Notes under the pieces: model-generated | The model's input: only the letters and a program-made list of their open reading frames with translations | Told to the model about the DNA's origin: nothing | Databases searched by the model: none | Made by a program: the position numbers and the translations under genes | Part shown: positions 1 to 12,938 of the stretch, piece after piece | How positions within the stretch are numbered: the first letter of the stretch is position 1 | Layout of the letters: each line of letters begins with the position of its first letter | NCBI GenBank assembly: GCA_037447655.1 | Contig: JBBHKE010000745.1 | Location: 1 to 35,000 of the forward strand | Direction: 5' to 3' | Source of the DNA: Zygnema cylindricum | Taxonomy: Eukaryota; Streptophyta; Zygnematophyceae; Zygnematales; Zygnemataceae | DNA: 35,000 bases

Positions 1-19
1 ACATACATATACTACACAC

Positions 20-53
<34 letters not shown>

Positions 54-77
54 GGTATATATATGTGTGTGCGTGTG

Positions 78-116
<39 letters not shown>

Positions 117-400
117 GGACATAAAAGTTTCTTTAAAACAAAGCAGAAAAAAAAACTTCCAAACAGAGTATTGAACCAAAATTGTTATAAAAAACAAACT
201 AGTGAATACAAAAACGGTAAAAAAGGAAATCTTCACAACCAAGTCTTCAAAAGCTACAAAGGTATGACAGAGTACTTTGCCAAAACATGGAAACTAAAAG
301 AATACACTGCAAAATGAGAGCGACAAGATTTTTTTGGAAAATAAGTACCTTACAAAATGTGTGCATTATGGATTAGAATTTTGCAAATGAGTGCAGTTTA
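1..400. other. 3' flank of gene 1 with TA/CA microsatellites
   Basis: No gene is visible here. Positions 18-58 and 80-115 are (TA)n tracts, with a short (TG)n stretch between them at about 64-78. The rest is AT-rich sequence just downstream of the stop codon of the minus-strand protease gene. Reading frames across the (TA)n tract encode only Tyr/Ile repeats and are not credible genes. Confidence 0.6.
350..354 (-). terminator. possible TGTAA polyadenylation signal for gene 1
   Basis: On the minus strand TGTAA occurs about 47 nt after the TAA stop at 401-403. TGTAA is the usual near-upstream polyadenylation element in green algae. A five-base match is weak evidence, and the assignment depends on the organism being a chlorophyte. 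Confidence 0.25.
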
Positions 401-544
401 TTATTTTTGCAAAGAGGAGTTTTGGGGTACAAATACTTGTTGAAAAATTTGGAGTTGAGAGCAATTGAGACCCGGATTTGGGGATCCACTTCCATTGAGA
501 GATGTTATGTTAAAACTTTTCGAAATTGACGAACAAGTATCATT
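401..544 (-). CDS. Gene 1 last exon: second LysM domain and stop
   Basis: This exon encodes 47 residues and ends in TAA at 401-403. It holds most of a LysM domain: NDTCSSISKSFNIT, then NPGLNCSQLQ, then a QQVFVP ending, which matches the usual LysM pattern of GDTC, a loop, LNPGLNC and GQQVCVP. LysM domains bind chitin or peptidoglycan-type N-acetylglucosamine chains. The residues just before NDTC come from the previous exon, so the domain is split by a phase-0 intron. The acceptor is AAG rather than CAG or TAG. It is preceded by a CT-rich stretch and is the only position that joins the domain in frame. Confidence 0.82.
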   Translation of the reverse strand, partial: NDTCSSISKSFNITSLNGSGSPNPGLNCSQLQIFQQVFVPQNSSLQK

Positions 545-3500
545 CTTGAAGGAAAACAACATATTTGTGAAACAAAAAATGGAAAGATAATCGTTAGAAA
601 GAGACGTAAAAAGTATTTGGTCATTAAGTTGTGTATTTACTTGTGTGTGTGTTTTTCCCTTTGCTTTTAAACATACATGTTTTTCAGGGTCAGTTTTTTT
701 TTTTTTGTTTTTTGTGTCTTTACAAATGTCGTTTTTATATAATTGTTTAGTTTTCTTTCTGTAACTTGAGGCACACCATTCGCATAAAGCTAAGTTTAAA
801 GCATCATATGGAAACGACATTTAGTCATATTTTTTAAAGGTTTTGACCAATTTCTTTCAGTTAAAAACATAAAATATATCTGAGACAAATGATAACGAAA
901 CAAATAATACATACGTATTCTATAACTATTTTTTACACTTTTTTTTTTAGGATTTTAAGGGATTTTACCTCTTGTACGGCATAAGTTACGGCACAATTTT
1001 CGCTTTTCGTAACGTTGACAATTGTACCCACTGTTAAAAATTTGGTACAATCTAGTCCCTGTATTTGGGATAAAATCATAAAATTTATTCATGATCAAAT
1101 CCAGAAATCGATAAAATAAATCTAAATCAATTTAGAAACAGAAAAAGAAAACCACACAAATAACAAAAACGACGACCTTGAAAAAAAGAAGAATAGGAAA
1201 GCAAAAGAATTTGCAAATTAGATCAAATATTTGACTCTAAACATGTTTTCCTTGGTGTAAAAAGTTAGGGTCGGAACTTCAAAAAAAATATATAAATCTC
1301 AGTATTAAAATTTTCAATTCTCAAAGGGAACTAAGAATATGTCACCCAACATCAAGTCACTTCTCAAATTTTGAAAATTTTGAGTGTTTATTCCCAATTT
1401 CCTCAAACAATATTTGCAGTCCATTTTAACCACTATTAGTGTAGAAAAATTATACCAAATGTTTTTTGTTTTACCTCAAAAAGAATGTAAAAGTTGAATC
1501 ATAAAAAACATGAATTATTAGGGTGCTAACTCTTTTGGAGAAGCATATACCTATATACCTATATACCTATATACCTATATACTTATATACCTATATACCT
1601 AAAGATTTTAAAATAGAGTGGATTGTCATTAAGAAAACATGCTTATAATTTACATTAACTTTAGAATAATTTAAAATAATATACAATATTTTAAAATAAT
1701 TTAGACCAAATAACATCAAAAATTAAAATTATTCACTAAAGCGGTTCCTCTCTTTTCACCATAAATTCATGTAAAAATAAATTAAAAAAGGGACTTATGT
1801 TTGGGAGGTCAACACTCGTTATAGAGGTGGTTATGAATAAAGTTGAATTGGGGTTGCAAAGAGTTTTTATACTCTAATCTCCCATATAAAATTTCTAAAA
1901 CAAAAAACAATTGGAACAATGGGTGTAACGATTAAAAAAAAAGGGTGTTGCAACTTACAGGATTTTGAGCCATAAAAGTTGTTTGGTTTATTCCGTACAC
2001 ATTATAAATGGTGTAACAAGTAATATTGAATCCTTTTGGAATTGTGTAATATTGGGGTTTTCCTATTACACTGGCACTCGCAGCTGAAAAGACAAAAAAG
2101 ATAAAAAAAAGACAAGAAAAAGATAATAAAAAAGACAAACAAAAAAGGCCAAAAGAGAGAGAAAAGAACAAAAGTAATAACAGCCTTTCTTCCATGAACG
2201 TCTTTAAAAATTGCATTCAGCATTTGTCGGTTTATATTTTTGCAATTCAGTCATAACAAATGTCTTTCACTTTCCCTATTTTATAAATTTTGACAAGAGA
2301 TTTCAGAATTCTCAAACAATCACGACAATTTCGCTTCTTAAACTCACAAGTAATACACTTTGCTCGCAACTTTGAGTTCTTTCCCCTTCCAAATATTTTT
2401 GATGATTTGTTAGTGGATTCTCAGTTTTAAATGTCAATTTTCACCCTCAAGTATCATTTTAAACAGAATCTTAGTAGAAAAGCACAAATCCATGTTTTCG
2501 AGCATTAATGCTCGTGCCTGCGACGAGGATATAATCTCGGAAATCTTATGCGGCCAGCTTGTTTCCTATTCATCATTTATTTCATCTATCGACAACTCTT
2601 CAACAATTGTCGCAATCCCATATCTCAGTGCCACCTTCGTTCACGAGGAGACGAAACAAAATCTACCTCCAGTCCCAGGTGTCGCTCTGGCTACTTTTCC
2701 TCCATCCACTCGGCTACTTTTCCTACATCCACTCGGCCCTCCAGAATCCCTCCTATCGCTAGTGTCGTGCGACCGACCACACCACGTGGTTGACGTCTGT
2801 CTTGGGCTCAAACAAAAACGCGAGCATCACGTGCACAAAATGGTGGGCGTGGTTTTCATCACGGCCAAGCCTCTGCTGCTGAAGCAATTTTATTAAAAGA
2901 CATCGAATCTTTCGCCCTGAAAGAAAGTGGCCAAAATGGCATCATGTTTGAGGAAGCCTTCACGAAGAACAATATCCTCGAGGCGTTTGTTTCAAACGCG
3001 TGGAGCTTGTTTGAGGCCGTAGAAGGATTGTAAAATCCGGCAGCTGAGATGTTCTACACTTGAGGATATGTAACCTTTAAGTTGTCGCATGAAATTTCTT
3101 CACCGAGGCACTATAAAGAAAACCGGTCAAGGCGTCCATACGATGAAGGTGCCAATTACGGGTGGCAAAAAGGAATAAGAGGAGACGTGAATTTGGATAC
3201 CGGAACAAAGGTTTCGTTGAGGTGCACGTCTTTTTTTTATATGCAGCCCTTACCGACAAAATGGGCTTTATAACAGTTGAGGGTCCTATCGTCCTTGGTT
3301 TTCCTTTGAAAGACCCATTTGGAGGTGGGGAAAGAGAGGTGAGTTCCACGTGCCACTGGTTGTAAAGAGGGAAACTCAGCATCGGTGCAGTATTCAAGAG
3401 GCAGCATCACGGCTGACCATGGTGGCAGAGAAAAACAGAAGGACGACTTGACTGTGGCAATGTTGGTGGTGTCGTGAGTTTGGCGACATTGTCAGCCCGA

Positions 3501-6500
3501 ATTCTTTCGTTTTTCTGGGTGGTAAGAGGAGACGGGCACGGTGGAGGCAGGCGGAATGACATAGAGGGTGTCATCTAGATTGATGGGGAAAAGAGAGTAA
3601 GGATCTGAAATGGTCAAGGTGAGGATCTATGGTCAAGGTGAGGATCAACGTTAGGGATTGCAGGCAAGATACCAATGTGGACGTGGTGAGGGTGACAATG
3701 ACACAAGAGCGTTATAGGAAAAAGAAGGTGTGGCCACAGATGGGAGAACGGTGGGTGAAAGTATTAAGAGGAGATTGGAAGACGGAGGCTCGGATTGAGC
3801 GGGGCAAGGAGGAAGAGGAGGAGGAGAGGCAACGTCTCTGAGTACGAGGAGAAATGGAGTTTCGTTCAAGAAGACTCGCGTCTTTTATCTTCCTCCACCA
3901 CCTTCTCCTTTCGACTCCTCCCTCTTCCCTTTTCGTCCTCCCTTGCCTTTCCTTCTCCCTCTTTTCGCCCCTCGAACGATTAACCTTCGCCGACGTGAGC
4001 GCATTCTTGCTTGCCCCATTTCCCTCCTTGACACCCTTGGCTGAGGTTGTATGGCCTACGCGCTTGTCTCATTTTTCCTTACGCTACTGGATTTATAAAC
4101 CTCTTTCGGTCGGATGCTTCCATTTAGAAATGGGTTGGGTTGGTGTTCGACCCTCAACACCAATAATGTAAAATCAAATGGAATATATGGGTTTAACTTG
4201 ATCTATCCTAGAAATTGCATGTAAAGCAAGTGTTTCTTTGGGTTTATCTTACAACATAGAATGTAAGTGTTTCCCCTGATTTTTCCTACAACTAATATTG
4301 AACGAAGGTGTTTTTCTCGATTTATCCTACGACATGGAATGCAAATGTTTCCTTTGACTTATCCTAGAACTCACATGGAACGCAAGTTTGTACGCCGCTG
4401 GAGTTGTCCGGCGCATATAGAAGAGGACAAACGCACGTGTAATCGCCTCTCGAATCAACACACGTGCCAACGCCGCACGGATTGCTGCGACCAAAAGTGC
4501 ACGGGAACTCTGTGTGCACGCACACCAGTAGAGAATTATAGATGGTTACGATCATATGAGAGTGAGACAGGGAGAGGGAGAAGGAGAGGTAGAGAGAAAA
4601 GAGAGGGAGAGGGAGAGGTAGAGGGAAAGGAGAGGGAGAGGGAGAGGGAGTGATAGAGAGAGAGACAGAAGGGACTCTGAATGTACACCACTCCACAAAA
4701 AACAAAATTATACATTTCCATGATGGCTTAGAATGACAAGAGAGGGAGAGGGAGACCGGAAGAAAAGAAGGGGGGTGGCATGGAGAAAGAGATAAATTTC
4801 CTCACCCGGAGCGCAAGTTTGGGTCTTATCCGAATTTGTGACGGGCACAAAAGGACGAAAACATTGACACTTGTGATTTGCCTTATTAGGAACACATATT
4901 CCTCCTCCACAAGGGTTCATATCTGGGCTTATCGTGTCAATAAAACAGGGGTTTGTGGCTGGGGGAAGATAGTGCAAGGGAGAGGGAGGAGAGAAAGGGA
5001 GAGCCGGGGAGAGAAGGGGAGAGAGCGAGGAGGGAGTAAGCTTTTAAAATGTATTTTTTGAAAATGTACATAGAAACTGTAACTTGTTGAGATAAATTTT
5101 CCGAAACATGATTTCTGTTTAAAAGTCAATCTTCGTTACTTTGATGTCAACTTCTCGAAAACATGTCCCCAAGTCTTCCAAGCTAAAATTTGTTACTATT
5201 AAAAAAAAAATCTATATCTGTAAAATGAAGTCTTAGAGGATAATATTTGAAAATTGTTAGAACGGGAAAACAACATCTAATTGCAAGGAACAATATTGTC
5301 CTATTGTCATGAAGTTAAGAATAGTAAAATGACAGTATGTACAAAATTTCATGTGATTTAATACATAAAAACAAAACATAAAACATAAAACAAAAAAAAA
5401 ATCAAGTGAACATATCAAAAATCTGAGATGTTTGTGATGCTTTTCACATTCTAAACGTGATGTATCGCCAATAATCACAAAAAAAAAATTATATACCTTA
5501 AGTATGAGCATAAAATATAATTGTTTTTTCTTACTAAAAGAAGGCATCAAAGTCATTTTCTACTGTATTCGAAGATATAAGTCTTTTATCAAAAAAAAAG
5601 TTGCTAAGTCTTATAATCGTTGTATTGTCACTATATCTCGTAGAACACTCCAAATTTTGACAAATATAAATTACAAATTAGAAAAAACTAATATCTGCGT
5701 CTACTAGGAATTGCTAAATTTCCAAAAATAAAAACACACATGTCGGTAAGTAGAGGGGACAGAGAAATTGCCTTTTATTTAGGTTTTTAGGGGTTTTTAC
5801 TGTTTAAAATACCCTTTGTTGGGCATCGATCCGCAATTGGGCCTTCAGGCGTTTGTGTTAAGAAAAAGAAAAAAATAAATATATAGTTTTCATGAATTTA
5901 ATATGCATATATATGACTTTGAATATTTGATACACATGTTTTTATATTTATATATATACATACATATAAATTAATATGATATCACATGAAAACAATGATT
6001 TTTACCATTATATTTGGAGTTGTGAATTTTATTCTATTTATTTTACCTTTTGCTTTCACAATAGGAACAAAAGCCGGAAGGACATTTATACCACAAATAC
6101 CGTCTCCATCCGTTATTTTTAATTTCATATTTCCTCCGTCTCCCCAGTTTGTACCCCAAGAATTTCTTATTTTCCAAAAAGGGGGTGAAGAGAAGAGACT
6201 GTATCCGGTCACTACCACCGTGTGGTCGATTCCATTTGCGAAACACTCTTCGTCGTCGAATGTTCCGGGCTGCCCGATGGAAAAAGAAAATAAAATTAAA
6301 AGAAAGGTAAAGATAAAGATAAAGTTGAAACAAAGATTGAACCACACAACCATCAATGTACAATACAAACGAGGGTTGATCCACACTATATTTGATTCAA
6401 AATGAGGATGAATCCATGCGACGGTACAAAATACAGACTAATCAGCAATAAATCGGGAAAGGGGGAGAGAGAAAGAGAGTGGAGAGTAGAGAGTAGGGAG

Positions 6501-9500
6501 AGAGCACAGAGGAATTAGAGATAGAGAGAGTATAGAGGGGATAGAATGTAGAGAATAAATCTACACTCTGTTTGGTGCCTGTTATGTTAAGGAGTGGGTT
6601 ATCCACATTGTATTTGTATTTGTCGTTTCTGCAAATTCAAGTCCAGTGACCAACAGGTTTTGAAAAGCACTCAAAAAGCTAAAAACTACAGATGAAACGT
6701 GCATTATTTGAAAATAAAAATGTTAAAGGACGGTTAAAACAACAACAGTGTTGACCACTTTTAGACTTGAAAAATTGAAACTAACATAGAAAAGGGGTCA
6801 AAATAATGGTAGAAATAGATAGTAATTCTGAAATTTTTTTAGCTCCAAAATCGGAAAACCTAACAACTTGAAAACTTGAAATTAATTTGGAAATAGTATC
6901 AAGGCGAAGATCTTACTCCAATAAAATTTTGAAAACTGTCGGAACTTGCTTCAATATTCACGATTGCGGGTTGAGATTGAAGAACCAAAAGTAATCCCAA
7001 CCATCCATTGTATTTCACTTGCTCATAGGAAGAAATTCTTATAGTAGGCCGCACCTAAAAAAATTATACATGCAAATGTGAAAAAAAGTCATTTTCCTAT
7101 TAGGTCGTAGCAACAATTATACGTGTCATTTGTAGAAAATAATTCAAGAGTCTGCATGGAAATTCTAAAACTGAAATTTTAAATTTTTGAAGCATAGATA
7201 TGGCATTGAAAAAAAAAAAAAAAAAAAAACGACGCTTTGTTTCATCAGGCCAGAACTAAAACAACCATAATAACCAAAAGAACTAAAACATGCCCAAGTT
7301 ATGCTGACTCCAACAATTTCAATACACTTTAGGACAAATGTAAATGCCACTTTATAATATGAATGTCATTTTCCTAGATTACTTACAATTTGTTCTATAC
7401 ATTTTCGGTTTAACTGATAATCTTCTTCCAAAACAAGAGCATTTTCCGTTGCGAAATCAAGAGTTTCAGTTGGCCATCCATCCGATTCACAATCAGCTCC
7501 CATACATTTTAATAACGATTTTTCTGAAATATCGGGGATGTTTTCCGTAATATTTGCCAAAAATAACGAACTTTCGATGGCGGCAATTGGAGCATGGACC
7601 CAACAACTACCTATAAAAGAAAACAGGAAAGTAGGAAAAAGGGGAAAGGGTGGAGAAAAGAAAAACAAGAGAAAGAGAAAAAGAAAAAATCTTGGAAGCG
7701 AGATAACCAATGAAGTTGTAAGAATTTCGTGTCTTAAAAAAAACAGAAATCAAGGAAATTCTTATATAACATAAGAAAATACGAAACGATGAAACGATGA
7801 AATGTGGAAACGGCATAATGAAGCGTGCCTCTTAAGGACCTTTTCCCCTTCTTTTTTTTCACTCACTGCCTTCCTCTGTCCTTCACCCCCACTCCCTCTC
7901 TCTCCCCCTCTTCTCTCCCTCCCTTTTTTTATTTCCCCCTCCCTCTTATTCTCTCGCTCCTGCTCCCTCTCCCTTGTACAACCAACAGTTATCTATATGG
8001 ATAAAACCCGGTATAAGAAGCCATGGTATTAAAGTTATGATAATTACATTGACTATATAGTGGATGAGAAACACGATTTGTTTTAATACACCAAATACAT
8101 ATCAACGGATTATGATATTAAAGGTCGATTTCAATAATGATGACAATTCTCATCAAATAACTATATAATGATATCCACCATATGATAACAATTATGGTAT
8201 TGATAATTTTTGAGTTCCGAAATCTTCAAGACCTTGGTGGTAACTGTGAGAGGGAGTTTAGGACAAGTAAATTTTCATGGTAGGTAATTCTGTATTGGCT
8301 AAAATTAGGGAGGTATTCTATAGTTGTTTTTTCTTGGATGAAAGAAAAAATCATTTTTTTATAGCGCCTCTAAACAAACTGCTTTTTGCCACGTCCTCAT
8401 TTGAAATCCATTTTTAAATGTTAGTGTTAATATTATGGTAGTGTTTTAGATATTTCTTAGATTCTGGTGAGAATTGAGGGCTAATGTGAGATCGGAAAAA
8501 CGTGAGAATGGTCGTAGTTTATCGCCTATTGGACAAGAAAAAAAAATTGTATGTGAAAAACTGCGACACGCCTTTAACGAGTCGTACATTTTCTTTTAAA
8601 AATCATCTTTCAGGGTTTTTTTCGGGTTTTTTAGAGTTTTGTAGGGTTTTTTACCCTAAAAAAATCATAAAAAACTATGTTTCGAAAATGGTGCGTCGCC
8701 ACGTTAGCGCTGAAAAATAATTGCACGCCAAAAAAAAATATTGGCACAGAATTTAACGCCTTCCATCCGTGATGTCGCACTGGCATGTATGGCTTTAATC
8801 GCCACGTCCACGGGAAAACCATGTAAGCGACAAAAAAGAGGAGTAATGTACGGATTTGACATCATTCCAGATGAGTTCATGATAACCCACAAAAGATAAA
8901 AAAAAAATTGCGGATTAGGACGAGATAGTACAGGTTGAATAGCAGGTACACTGTAAACCACTAATGTAAAGAAATTCCTATTGTAGGGAAAAAATAGTGT
9001 TGTTAACGATATTTTGGTTTTATAAAACTAAAAAAAAATTAACATTAAGTGTTAAGATCGATAAAAAATAAAATCATCACAAATAAATAATCCCCAAAAA
9101 ACATTTACACAGGGGAAGCATTCTCAAAAAGGGACAATCGCCAAAAAGGGAATCTATATGTTTTTGCAAACATAATTTATTGTATATATTACATATAATG
9201 GATATGTTATGGATCTTGAATGTTATTTGACACTAATTAAATAGTACCTATTAAAACAAAAGTATTATTAATTCTATTTTAGGTTCAAGGATAGCAATTT
9301 AAGGGTGCACTAATAAAGTGTTATTAAAAATAATAACGATTCAATTTCAATTGCATTTAGGGTATCATTTCACGTGCAACGGTTAAGATTTTGGGGAGTC
9401 CGTACGGTTACACTTCGCACATATTGTTAAATATCCTGGCGCTAGGAGACAAAAACCAAAACTGCCTTGCTTTAGCTAGTCGAAGGCTCGACACGTGTGA

Positions 9501-12500
9501 AAGGGAATCGACAAGTGTACCAAATATTCAATCTGTATTATGGCTTATTATTCCGCAAGATTTTTCCAGGGTAATTACCAACTGCTTTGAAATCATGTCG
9601 AAATTATAAACGATTTAAAAAAAAAAATAGCTCCCACAAGCTGTCACTTTATTGTCGGCCCATAGGCTTTGGTAGATATGAGATATGACTGGGGCAGATA
9701 TTCCAGCCGCCTAAAAGATTCGCGCCAGATTTTGCGCCTTCCGACCAATGATGTCACGCTGGAATGTACGGTTTGCGTTTGCTGAAAAAAAAAATGACCG
9801 CAAACCGTCCGCTGAAAAAAAATTGAGCGCCAAAAAAAGATTCACGCCAAATTCGACCATGATCAATATGTCACGCTGGCACGAGTGGTGTGTTTTTGGC
9901 TCCAAAAACACGGAAAGGGCTAAAACCAAAAATCCAAAACACATACTTAAAAAATAAAATAAAATGTCGCCAACATGGAATAACCTAAAGGTATGTGAAC
10001 AAGAAAAAGGGTTCAAAAAAAGGTACAATCATCTCTTACTGCAAGATCCTTGATCTTTGACGATCGGAAGGGCTTTTTGACTTTCCCAATCCCAATTCAC
10101 ATATATTTTCCAAGTTTTGCCGCGGTCGGAATATCCAGAACTCAAATATCGAAAGTATTTGTTGACATACTTGGGAGGTACAAATGGGATAGAACCTCCC
10201 GATAAGCCAAAACCTCTTGCTGAAAGTTCCAAAACGAACAAAAGAAGCAAAACACATCAAAGTCAAAACAAAGACGAGCGATGTGAAAAAGCATTAAATA
10301 ATGTAATTAAAATTCAAAAAACAAAGATAAACAAAAAAAGGGAAACATAGAACATGGCAAGTCTACAGTATTTTGTTCAAGTTAGAAACTTCTAAATAAT
10401 GTCAGTCAAAACAATTCTACACAACCTTTGGAAAAAAACTCCAGACGGAACACGACAAAACTCTAGAAAATCTATCCAAGGGCCAGAAACTTTGTTTCAA
10501 GAATTTCCCAGTTTTTTGTTAAAGAGTTATTAAAAGAGTATTTGTCAATTACATTGTGATAAACTTTGCAATGTTGCCTCTATTGTAAGATGTAAAATGA
10601 TAACTTTGTTGACTACGATATTTTTAAGGATTCTGGACCAACGAGCAAAACCCATTAAAATAATGATCCTGAAATCAGCCTAAAATCAAAAAACATGTAT
10701 CTTTTTCATTTCTGAAATTTGCCAAGAATATCGATTCTCGTTCTACATAATTACTAGAATACAAAGACCAGTTTCTCGTCTTTATTAAACTAAACAGAAT
10801 GATTCAGTTAGGATTTTTTAAGACCGACAAGCCATAAAATAGTGTTAAATAGCACTACCTATTGAATGAAATTGAAATAAATCCACCAGGTCATCCTATT
10901 GGAATTCAATTTAAGCTTATGTCTAAATTGACTTTTTTTCTCTCTAAGGAATACTAAATGCTAAGTCCTGTTCCTCCTTTATTAAGACTATATACCTTTT
11001 GTAGTGTTGTCAATTCCCTCTCCGAAATCACAGGAATTTAGCTTGTTTCATTAGATCCCTTTATACCTTTCTGAGAAAGGGCCTTTCTTTCTTTTTTTAT
11101 CGCATCGGTTCCTTATGTTAGTCTACCTAGATTAGGTAGAACCTAGAACTAATACGACTCTCAAAACGCTTATGAGGCTACTAGATTTCACTTTCCTTTG
11201 GTCTTTTCACTACAAAGAACTTTTGTCTTTCTGCTTGAGGGTTATCTAAAGTAAAAGAAAAAAAACTAAGACAAACTGCTTTTCTTTTATCTTGTTTATT
11301 TTTGTCTCTCTTTTTTTTACCTCCCCTTGATTTAGCCATTCTTCTCGTGTTTATTCATTTTTTGTTAAATCGACCATTTTCAAGGTCTCACCTTCTATAC
11401 ATCCACCCCCTAAATAAATACTTCACTCCAATTTAATTAATATACATGGCAAAACAGAAAAAACAAAAAAAAAATGTTTTTTCGTACATTTGTTCCAATC
11501 CTAATTAGACATGATCTCATTTACATAATTGGGTTTTATTGAGAATTATGTTTTCAAATGTCAAAGAATGTTGTATAAAATCAAAAAACAATGCATAGGG
11601 ATGTCTAAAAAAAATTGTATAGCAATGTGTACAAGAAGAAATTTTGTTTTTTGTTATATTATAGAATATATGTATGATAAGAAAAAAATAGTTTAGGAAT
11701 GTCTAGGAATATTGCTACAATCAAAATGATATTTGAAATTTGTATACAATATGATTAACAGAAACGATGACAAAAAAATGTATACTATAAAACTATCTGT
11801 TTAGGAATGTCTAGAAAAAAATATACAAAATTGAAAATTTTGATATTGCTTAAAATCGAATATTTTGTTTCATGTCTAAAATCATTTTGTAAAATAAGAA
11901 AATGGTTTAGGAATGCCCAAAAAATTTGCATACAGTACAAATACCTCTTTAGGAACGTGAAAAAAATAGTACAAAACAAAAAACAAATTGTCTACAGATG
12001 TCTAAAAATATTGCATTCTTCTCGATTGTCAGTTAGATATAAGTACTTCAAAAATTGTCAAATTAACGATAAAAATATTTTTGTCTTCTTCTGTGTTGAC
12101 CCAATTTAGTCACTTTATCACATTATTTACTAGTTGATTTTTAATCCCTTAATAACTTTTTATCAACTTTTTTTCTTGATCACTTTAAATTACTACGAAC
12201 TTCTCAACTGTGAGTTTTATGAAACTTCTTTATTTGTAATTACACAATCTCTTTACAATTTTTATCGAAGAATTAACTTTACAGGTTTTATTTGATTATT
12301 AAATTTCGATAACTTTATTTTTTTCATATTTTAATAGACCAATGGATTGATTCCAAAAAGTGAAAGTGGTAGGGAAGGTAGCATACGTATTTGAGGTGGA
12401 GGGGGTGATGGTAGTGGGGGTGGAGAGAGAGGACGACGAGGTTGTGGAGGAGGTGGAGAGGGAGGAGTTCGACGAGGTGGGGAGGGAGGCCGAGATGGGG

Positions 12501-12901
12501 GCGGAGAGGGAGGACGACGAGGGGGTGGAGGAGGACGACGAGGGGGTGGAGAGGGAGGACGACGGGGGGGTGGAGAGGGAGGATGACGAGGGGGTGGAGA
12601 GGGAGGACGACGAGGGGGTGAGGAAGGAGGAGGTCGCAAAGGGGATGGGGAAGGCGGGCGAGAAGGGGGAGAAGAGGGAGGCCTGCGTGGAGGGGGGAAG
12701 GGAGGAGCACGAGGTGGAGGACGAGGAGGAGACTTTGGTACTATAATTGGACGAGGGGGAGGTGGTCTAGGGGGTGGTGGTAGTGGAACACGAGAGGAGG
12801 GAGGAGGACTTATAGCTGCAAAATAAATAAAAGGGTAGGACATTGACCCCTGGTTTTGGTAGTTTTTTAGGTATTTTAATTGAATTTAACTTAATTAGCT
12901 T

Positions 12902-12938
<37 letters not shown>

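Noticed and set aside
12-317. Open frames through the terminal (TA)n/(CA)n tract
   Set aside because: They are translations of dinucleotide repeats with no domain and no codon bias.
5982-6046. C-terminal extension of the protease to a stop at about 5982
   Set aside because: A good donor at 6047/6046 joins in phase to the EGF exon. The extension would be AT-rich intron sequence. It remains possible as an intron-retention isoform.
10985-11045. Minus-strand segment resembling the protease His motif (CDFGEGIDNTT)
   Set aside because: Only about a dozen residues are similar, the catalytic His is replaced by Asn, and no neighbouring exon sequence is conserved. It could be a very old duplicate but chance is as likely.
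12360-12746. Plus-strand Glu/Val/Gly-rich open frame
   Set aside because: It is the antisense of the Pro-rich exon, whose phases fit gene 1.
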